Assembly: GCA_964587515.1 (NCBI GenBank)
Contig: CAZPMO010000176.1
Coordinates: forward strand, 1-10,367
Direction of reading: 5' to 3'
Source of the DNA: CAZPMO01 sp964587515
GTDB taxonomy: Bacteria > Pseudomonadota > Alphaproteobacteria > MPNO01
DNA length: 10,367 nucleotides
The position numbers and the translations under genes are program-made. Positions 5,363 to 10,367 of the stretch are shown one piece after another (the stretch's first letter is position 1; each line of letters begins with the position of its first letter). The notes under the pieces were generated by a model. It was not told the origin of the DNA and searched no databases. It worked only from the letters and a program-made list of their open reading frames with translations.

Positions 5363-6115
5363 TTATATCCGGCTGAGGTTCTGCAGGAGTTGACCATAGT
5401 TGACGTCCGGCACGGGCGTATAGGGCGGGTAAAACTGACCGTGCCGCGAATAAAGCCCGATCAAATACGTAAATGGCTCCGAAAATATCGAATTAATCCG
5501 CGACCGGTTTTGCGGTGTCCATGTCTGCGTACCGCCAGCGGGCGCGGTCACCGCCAATTCGCCCGTGCTCATGGGAACGCCGTCCCCCGTAAGCGCGATC
5601 CAGCGCGCGTTGGGATCGATCACGAGCCAACCCTTGCTGGTGCGCACCTCGCTTACCGCATGGGAGGGCGTGTCCGGGCCGAGGAGACTCGTCAACGCCG
5701 AACCGGTCTTGGCGGTCGAGAAGATTGCCACGTGTCGGGTTTCAAACCCCATCAGGGTAAGCGTCTTCTCGATGACCCGGCTACGGTCATAGCACAGCCC
5801 CTTTCGCGCCTTGTAGAGATACTCGGGTTCGCGGGGCTTTTTCATTGAAAGCCCGATATTGATCGGCGCATGGGCGAGAACGGCATTCTGAACCGCCGTA
5901 ATGACGGAGATTTCTTCCTTGAATGACGCCGCCGCGACGCGGGGCAGGTCCTCATATCCATTATCGGAAAGGATAAGGCGAATAAATTTCACGTCCGTCA
6001 CGCTGACGTCCGACGGCACATGATGCCACCAGCCCAGGAGCGGCAGCGCAACAGCGACCATGGCGAGGACGATGATCGCCTTGCGGTAGCGACGTTTCGA
6101 AGCGTTCGCGAACAA
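5363..6115 (-). CDS. Membrane-anchored transglutaminase-like protein
   Basis: 250 residues. A basic start (SKRRYRK) and one hydrophobic span (residues about 12-30) suggest an inner-membrane anchor with the rest in the periplasm. The catalytic triad of the transglutaminase/papain-like fold is visible: C108 (ARKGLCYDRSRVIEKTL), H152 (TPSHAVSEV) and D167 (GWLVIDPNARW). Such domains act as cysteine peptidases or amide-modifying enzymes, and bacterial ones often sit in cell-envelope or polysaccharide gene clusters. The start is a TTG at 6115, the first possible start after an in-frame stop. It has no strong ribosome binding site, and a later ATG (residue 19) would remove the anchor. The start codon shares base 6115 with the ATG of the divergent gene, so the 5' ends of the two transcripts must overlap. 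Confidence 0.8.
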   Translation of the reverse strand: MFANASKRRYRKAIIVLAMVAVALPLLGWWHHVPSDVSVTDVKFIRLILSDNGYEDLPRVAAASFKEEISVITAVQNAVLAHAPINIGLSMKKPREPEYLYKARKGLCYDRSRVIEKTLTLMGFETRHVAIFSTAKTGSALTSLLGPDTPSHAVSEVRTSKGWLVIDPNARWIALTGDGVPMSTGELAVTAPAGGTQTWTPQNRSRINSIFSEPFTYLIGLYSRHGQFYPPYTPVPDVNYGQLLQNLSRI

Positions 6116-6417
6116 TGCTGTCTTATTCCCAAAAGGGCACGATCAACACAAGGACGAACCTAGGCCACGGCATTTCCATTGTAAATGCAGGCGGTGTCCT
6201 GCGTGGGACGCTCCGGAAAACCCCGAAGCGGTTGATCGCGGCCATGACGTTGATTATCATCTCGCTTCTGTATGTACCGACACTGATGAACCAGCGTCGG
6301 GATTGGGCGGCAATCAGCGCTTCGAATACAATAATCGACAATCAGAAGAATATTATGGATATTCGAACGAGCCCGATTCTGTCCTCTGCCAAGTCCGGGG
6401 AATCAATGGCTGGATGA
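6115..6417 (+). CDS. Small single-span membrane protein of unknown function
   Basis: Up to 100 residues, with one hydrophobic span (LIAAMTLIIISLLYVPTL, residues about 40-57) and polar, Asn/Ser-rich ends. I do not recognise a family. The evidence that it is real is the ATGA overlap of its stop with the ATG of the large membrane protein at 6414, a common sign of translational coupling. The start is unsure: ATG 6115 lacks a good ribosome binding site and touches the start codon of the divergent transglutaminase gene. TTG 6232 or ATG 6244 would give about 61 or 57 residues and still keep most of the hydrophobic span. It may assist the membrane protein encoded next, but this rests only on position. 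Confidence 0.5.
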   Translation: MLSYSQKGTINTRTNLGHGISIVNAGGVLRGTLRKTPKRLIAAMTLIIISLLYVPTLMNQRRDWAAISASNTIIDNQKNIMDIRTSPILSSAKSGESMAG

Positions 6418-8351
6418 GCGCATTTATAAGAAAAATCGACTTCAATCTCGTCGTGATCCTGTCGATTCCTTTCGTTCTTTTGGCCTCGAACAGCGAATGG
6501 CTGTTCCCTTACGGCAACCCTTCAGACGCATGGATCAACAAGAAGTACTTTTTTGAAACGGGGAACGACTATCCGCTTTTGTACTCGGTTTACAAAGCGG
6601 CGCGGATGTCGTTGCACCTAAAAGGCCTGTTGGCTCACGAACTGTTTTCTCCCCTGACGGCGCATTACGTCCTGCATCTGTCGATATTTTGCGCTTATCT
6701 CGCCGCGTTCTATTTGACGATCAGCAACCTGTTCAACCGGCACGTCGCTTTCATCAGCACCGTCGCGTTTGGAACCTACAGCCAGTATCACGCCATCATC
6801 TCGTTCGAGTGGGACTATGAGATCCATGACAGCGGGATCAATACGCTGCTCACCCTGCTGTTTTTGCTGCTTGCCGCCAAGGGAACCCGATGGCGGGTGT
6901 GGTTGGTGCTGGCGGGAGCGACTTGGGCATCCGAGGTGCAATCGACCTACCCGGCTCTTTTCATCCCGGTGATAATCTTCTGGTACCTCTACCTCAACCA
7001 CAAGCACCAGCGCCATCCGGTACTCGCCAGCGCGCTTTACGTCCTCATCGGCGGCGTTGCGACGACCTTTTTGTACGGCATCGCCAGCTATCTGCTCGGC
7101 GGGTCGCTGTTCATATACGAACCGCAAATTCCGACGTTGTTGCAATTCGGTTTTGGCGGCTACAACTTTCACCCGGGATACTGGTTTCCCGTGGGGCGTC
7201 TGCTGCAGCACTCCAAGGGAATTATCATTCCGTTCTTCGGCGTCGGGATCTCCGCCATCGTCCTGGCCGTGATTCTCCTTAAACGGCATAAAGACACCCT
7301 CATAGAGAGCATTATCCTCTGCCATATCGTCTGGTTGGCTACTTTTGCCTGCAGCCTGGCCCTGCACCTGATCGGCCATGGCCAGCTGACCAACGATCAC
7401 ATGATCGCTTTCATGACGCCGTATCTGTTTATCGGCTTCGCGGGGGTCTATGCTTATTTCCTGAGAAATTTCGATATCACGGCACCATCGAACGCAAAAA
7501 AGGCGATTGTCCTCAATGGGATCGTATTAGCCGTCTTCTGCGGCGCCTTGATCTTCGGCATGACAGCGGTCCCCATGACGGACCATTATTCGTACAGCGT
7601 GCGGGCGTTGCTGGTCAGCCTTGGCGTTGAATGGTGGGACCTTCGGCAATATTTGGTGACGACGTTATTGGGGATTCCGCTGGCGACGGCCCCGGATCAG
7701 ATCTGGATATCGGGAACGGTATTGATATTGCTGGTTTCGTTCCTGTTGGTCGCGGCGATTTTGGGCGCTTTATCCGCGCGCAGCCGATTTCTGAGAGCGA
7801 GTATCTTCACACTATGTCTCTCGGGTTTTCTGTCCCTCGCCAATGCCCAGACCACGTCGATCGGCATATCGTCATATGATCAAAGCGACAGATGCGGGAC
7901 CCGTAAGGACCAGTACGAAGCCACCATCGAAGCCTATCAGAAATTAAAATTGTTCGATCCGAACCACGATGTGCGCCTGTGGTACAGGAAAAATGACGCA
8001 TCGCAATCGCTTTGTGGAAAGCTCCAACTGGCGCCACTGTACGGAGCCTTGCTGGGATTGAAAGGTATGTCCGCTGTTCCCGCTCCCATGCTTTTCGATG
8101 GTTATTTGGCGACTTCCACTTTCGTTGTTCTTTCACCGGAAAGACCTTCCTCGTTTCCACGCGTCTTCCGGGCCGCAATCCTTGCCAATGATCCCAAGGA
8201 CCACCAAACGGCGTTGAATACGATGCGGTCCCACGGTCTGAAACCGAAGGTTTTGAATCGGAGCCATATCGAACATGGCGGCGTTTCGTTCGACATGACC
8301 ATTATCGAGATTAGAAAAAATGCGCGGATGAAGGCAGAATCCCGCCTCTGA
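6414..8351 (+). CDS. Polytopic membrane protein, GT-C glycosyltransferase-like
   Basis: 645 residues from ATG 6414, which sits in an ATGA overlap with the preceding gene; an in-frame ATG at 6303 would add a polar tail and overlap that gene further. About 12-13 hydrophobic spans are seen, at residues about 10-25, 82-103, 109-129, 142-155, 160-172, 178-195, 203-228, 269-288, 299-320, 329-350, 364-382, 431-452 and 459-477. A soluble C-terminal part follows (about 480-645), probably periplasmic. The first large loop carries an acidic site (GNPSDAW, D38) and a later loop has FEWDYEIHDSG (131-141). Acidic residues in the first periplasmic loop are typical of GT-C enzymes, which move sugars from polyprenyl-phosphate donors onto lipids, glycans or proteins. 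I cannot name the acceptor, and a flippase or polymerase-like protein is also possible. The divergent transglutaminase-like gene supports a cell-envelope role. It ends base-to-base with the convergent Sel1 gene. Confidence 0.8.
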   Translation: MSAFIRKIDFNLVVILSIPFVLLASNSEWLFPYGNPSDAWINKKYFFETGNDYPLLYSVYKAARMSLHLKGLLAHELFSPLTAHYVLHLSIFCAYLAAFYLTISNLFNRHVAFISTVAFGTYSQYHAIISFEWDYEIHDSGINTLLTLLFLLLAAKGTRWRVWLVLAGATWASEVQSTYPALFIPVIIFWYLYLNHKHQRHPVLASALYVLIGGVATTFLYGIASYLLGGSLFIYEPQIPTLLQFGFGGYNFHPGYWFPVGRLLQHSKGIIIPFFGVGISAIVLAVILLKRHKDTLIESIILCHIVWLATFACSLALHLIGHGQLTNDHMIAFMTPYLFIGFAGVYAYFLRNFDITAPSNAKKAIVLNGIVLAVFCGALIFGMTAVPMTDHYSYSVRALLVSLGVEWWDLRQYLVTTLLGIPLATAPDQIWISGTVLILLVSFLLVAAILGALSARSRFLRASIFTLCLSGFLSLANAQTTSIGISSYDQSDRCGTRKDQYEATIEAYQKLKLFDPNHDVRLWYRKNDASQSLCGKLQLAPLYGALLGLKGMSAVPAPMLFDGYLATSTFVVLSPERPSSFPRVFRAAILANDPKDHQTALNTMRSHGLKPKVLNRSHIEHGGVSFDMTIIEIRKNARMKAESRL

Positions 8352-9119
8352 TCAGTCCTGCTCCGCCGCCTTGCGAAACCATTTTTTCGCTTCTTCCTCG
8401 TTCCGCGGCACACCCAGGCCTTTACGATAGAGCCGGCCCAGACGCTTCTGGGCGACGGCGTCCCCGGAACCGGCCGCCGATCGGTACCATTTGGCGGCTT
8501 CTTTATAATCGCTGGGCGCCCCCCGGCCCTGGCTGTACATGTCTCCAAGCATGGCTTGCGCGAAAGCGTCGCCTTGCTTGGCTGCCATACGATACCAATG
8601 CATCGCCAACTTATCGTCGTGCGGCACGCCAAGACCCTCGTAATACAATGTCGCCAGGCTTATCTGGGAATCGGCGAGGCCGTGAACCGCGGCCATTTCG
8701 AACCACTTCGCGGCCTCCGCGTAATCCCGAGGAACCCCCCGGCCCTTTCTGTAAATGACCCCGAGACTGTCCTGGGCCTTGACGATCGCCGAGTCCTTGC
8801 ATGGCGATTTTTTATTCGATACGCATACCTGTTCAGCGGATGCGCGGAACCATTTCACCGCCTTCGCAATATCCTTGGCAACTCCCAACCCATCGACATA
8901 CATGTTGGCGAGCTGGTACTGGTGTAAGGCAAAGCCCAACCTTGCCAACTCTTTTAAATAGTGAACAGCCCCCAACCCGCCGGAGTGGCGGCTATAGTTT
9001 CCACTGTCATACTCCGTCCGAGCATGATCACGAAGATTCTTGAGGCCCGTCGCGTGCCCCGCCAGGGCAGGCGTGATGAAAGAGAAAAAAATCGTCAAAA
9101 CGACCAACGACAACTTCAT
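8352..9119 (-). CDS. Secreted Sel1-repeat protein
   Basis: 255 residues, with a signal peptide (MKLSLVVLTIFFSFITPALA, cleavage after residue 20), so periplasmic or exported. Five Sel1-like repeats follow at residues about 67-97, 115-148, 151-184, 187-220 and 223-255, each with the pattern A-x2-LG-x-hYxxGxGVPxDxxxAxxWFxxAA. Sel1 repeats are paired helices that form a superhelical scaffold for protein-protein contacts, often in envelope assembly, signalling or host interaction. Between repeats 1 and 2 is an insertion with two cysteines (C99, C107), which could form a disulfide in the periplasm. ATG 9119 is well supported by GAGGG at a spacing of 6. It is a diverged paralogue of the neighbouring divergent gene. 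Confidence 0.9.
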   Translation of the reverse strand: MKLSLVVLTIFFSFITPALAGHATGLKNLRDHARTEYDSGNYSRHSGGLGAVHYLKELARLGFALHQYQLANMYVDGLGVAKDIAKAVKWFRASAEQVCVSNKKSPCKDSAIVKAQDSLGVIYRKGRGVPRDYAEAAKWFEMAAVHGLADSQISLATLYYEGLGVPHDDKLAMHWYRMAAKQGDAFAQAMLGDMYSQGRGAPSDYKEAAKWYRSAAGSGDAVAQKRLGRLYRKGLGVPRNEEEAKKWFRKAAEQD

Positions 9120-9300
9120 AAAGCGCCCTCGACACCATGCGGATTCCGTCGGATTATATAATGGAAATGACTATCGGTCCGCATCAGGTTTCCTATACAA
9201 GATTCTGTCATCGGGTGAGTCGGACCGTCACCATAATGTTCCACGACGTCATTACGTCGGCATGAAATTGGAATTTGGATCAAGCGTGACTGGACGTCGG
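9120..9300. promoter_or_regulatory. Divergent regulatory gap between the two Sel1 genes
   Basis: This gap must hold the promoters of both Sel1-repeat genes. The palindrome ATTATATAAT (9153-9162) contains TATAAT on both strands (plus 9157-9162, minus 9158-9153) and could serve as a shared -10 element. No good -35 hexamer lies 17 bases away on either side, so this is a weak call. Nearer the right gene is a perfect dyad, CGACGT (9244-9249) and ACGTCG (9254-9259), and the heptamer ACGTCGG occurs at 9254-9260 and again at 9294-9300, directly before ATG 9301. Confidence 0.4.
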
Positions 9301-10278
9301 ATGGAATTATCTTTTAAACGGTTCGCTTATTTTTTGATTTTTGCCCTCGTGCCGTCTTTGCCGGGGTGGGCGGACCAGCCCAATACGACCGGCGGAGGAA
9401 ATCCCTTCGCAGGGCAGGCTACAAACCTCAGATTGCACCATAATTTGTACGAGAGCGGCGACTTTAAAGGCGCTTTTCGGTTGTTCAAACAAGCGGCGGA
9501 GAAGGGAGACCGGATATCCCAATATAGAGTTGCTTACATGTATCTCGATGGCCTCGGAACCCCGCGCAACAATTTCGAAGCGCTGAAATGGTTTCGGGTG
9601 GCGGCGGCGCGGGGGAACGCCAAGGCGCAAGATCAACTCGCCGTTATGCTTCTGAAAGGCCAGGGGACCCCGAGGGATGTTGACGGAGCGATAAAATTCT
9701 TCCGGTTGGCGGCCGAGAAGGGTGTTGTCTCGGCCCAAGTCAGCTTGGCTAGAATTTACGATAAGAACGGCCGCGCGCCGGCGAACCCCGAAGAGGCCTT
9801 GAATTGGTTTCGGAAAGCGGCGGTACAGGGAAATGCATACGCCCAGGCCAGGCTGGGAGACATTTATATCAGCGGCGCGGGCGTCCCCAAGAATTCCGCA
9901 AAGGCCGCGAAATGGTATCGAAAAGCGGCGGTAAAGGGGGACGCCGTGGCGCAGGTCAGTCTCGGGCGGTTATTCTTCAGCGGCCAGGATCCTTCACAGA
10001 ATGCCGGCGAAGCCGCCAGCTGGATTCGCAAAGGGGCGGAACAGGGAAATTCCGAAGCCCTGGCCTATCTGGGAGAGCTTTATGAAAAAGGCCAGGGCGT
10101 GCCGGCCGATGCCGTTTCGGCATATACGTGGTTCTATCTGGCCGCGGCAAGGCTTCCCGACGGGACAAGGCGGGATCATGCCGCACGAAAAATCGACGAA
10201 CTCGCAAAGAATTTGACGCCGGCCAGTCTCGCCGAAGCTCAGATGCGCGCCCGCGAATGGAAACCGACGTGGCAATAA
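9301..10278 (+). CDS. Secreted Sel1-repeat protein, divergent paralogue
   Basis: 325 residues from ATG 9301. This start was chosen because it gives a clean signal peptide (MELSFKRFAYFLIFALVPSL, then PGWA before DQ). The frame is open upstream, and ATG 9262 would add 13 residues in front of the signal sequence. The ribosome binding site is weak. After a partial repeat (about 45-70), six Sel1-like repeats lie at residues about 73-106, 109-142, 145-178, 181-214, 217-250 and 253-286. The C-terminal tail (LAKNLTPASLAEAQMRAREWKP) is common at the end of proteobacterial Sel1 proteins. Location should be periplasmic or extracellular, with a scaffold or partner-binding role; the partner is unknown. 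Repeat 3 has a degenerate loop (YDKNGRAPANPEEA) compared with the G-x-G-V-P of the others. Confidence 0.9.
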   Translation: MELSFKRFAYFLIFALVPSLPGWADQPNTTGGGNPFAGQATNLRLHHNLYESGDFKGAFRLFKQAAEKGDRISQYRVAYMYLDGLGTPRNNFEALKWFRVAAARGNAKAQDQLAVMLLKGQGTPRDVDGAIKFFRLAAEKGVVSAQVSLARIYDKNGRAPANPEEALNWFRKAAVQGNAYAQARLGDIYISGAGVPKNSAKAAKWYRKAAVKGDAVAQVSLGRLFFSGQDPSQNAGEAASWIRKGAEQGNSEALAYLGELYEKGQGVPADAVSAYTWFYLAAARLPDGTRRDHAARKIDELAKNLTPASLAEAQMRAREWKPTWQ

Positions 10279-10367
10279 GCGCGTTGATCTCCATCCCGTA
10301 AGTCGGATCCTTTAGAGCATTGCCCGTTTAGTTTTACGCATATCCGGCGTGCCTGAAGTAGTTTTGG
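10279..10367. other. Right edge, non-coding
   Basis: No gene or clear terminator is seen after the Sel1 stop codon. The segment from about 10314 (AGAGCATTGCCCGTTTAG) resembles the start of the short intergenic repeats that begin with AGAGC in many alphaproteobacteria, but the window ends before a second arm could be seen. Confidence 0.2.

Noticed and set aside
4550..5848. Long plus-strand open frame (432 codons) antisense to the GNAT and transglutaminase-like genes
   Set aside because: It is the antisense shadow of two genes that carry recognisable catalytic motifs, and it spans the gap between them without any domain of its own.
6618..7400. Minus-strand open frame (260 codons) inside the large membrane protein gene
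   Set aside because: Its Gln/Asp/Arg-rich product is what the complement of hydrophobic membrane-span codons gives, and it has no start signal.

Overview
The window looks like a chromosomal stretch of a GC-rich Gram-negative bacterium, most likely an alphaproteobacterium. This is inferred from the periplasmic PCu(A)C copper chaperone, the glutathione S-transferase, the signal-peptide Sel1-repeat proteins and one near-perfect sigma-54 promoter. No rRNA, tRNA, integrase, transposase or CRISPR array was found, and the species cannot be fixed from the sequence.

Left part (1-2477). After a gene-poor flank with broken reading frames (1-360) comes a very AT-rich leader (about 361-693) full of inverted repeats. 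It precedes a two-gene operon (694-1719 and 1716-2477, ATGA overlap) whose composition is clearly more AT-rich than the rest of the window. The first protein carries two winged-helix-like domains separated by a Lys/Ser-rich linker. The second carries one more copy of a similar domain, followed by a probable HEPN domain with an R-N-x3-H motif. This is the best candidate in the window for an undescribed, horizontally acquired defence or toxin-like system. That role is inferred from domain pattern, coupling, composition and operator-like repeats.

Middle part (2478-5299). A 386-base spacer holds a textbook sigma-54 promoter for a 99-residue protein of unknown function. Then follow a glutathione S-transferase gene broken by a one-base frameshift, a periplasmic PCu(A)C copper chaperone with the full H-x10-M-x21-H-x-M motif, and, convergent to it, a RimJ/RimL-type GNAT acetyltransferase.

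Right part (5363-10278). A membrane-anchored transglutaminase-like protein (Cys-His-Asp triad visible) is divergent from, and shares a start-codon base with, a small single-span membrane protein. That small gene is coupled by an ATGA overlap to a 645-residue polytopic membrane protein with GT-C glycosyltransferase-like layout. Together these suggest a small cell-envelope module. The last two genes are divergent, paralogous, secreted Sel1-repeat proteins with a 181-base regulatory gap between them. The first abuts the membrane protein gene tail to tail with no spacer.
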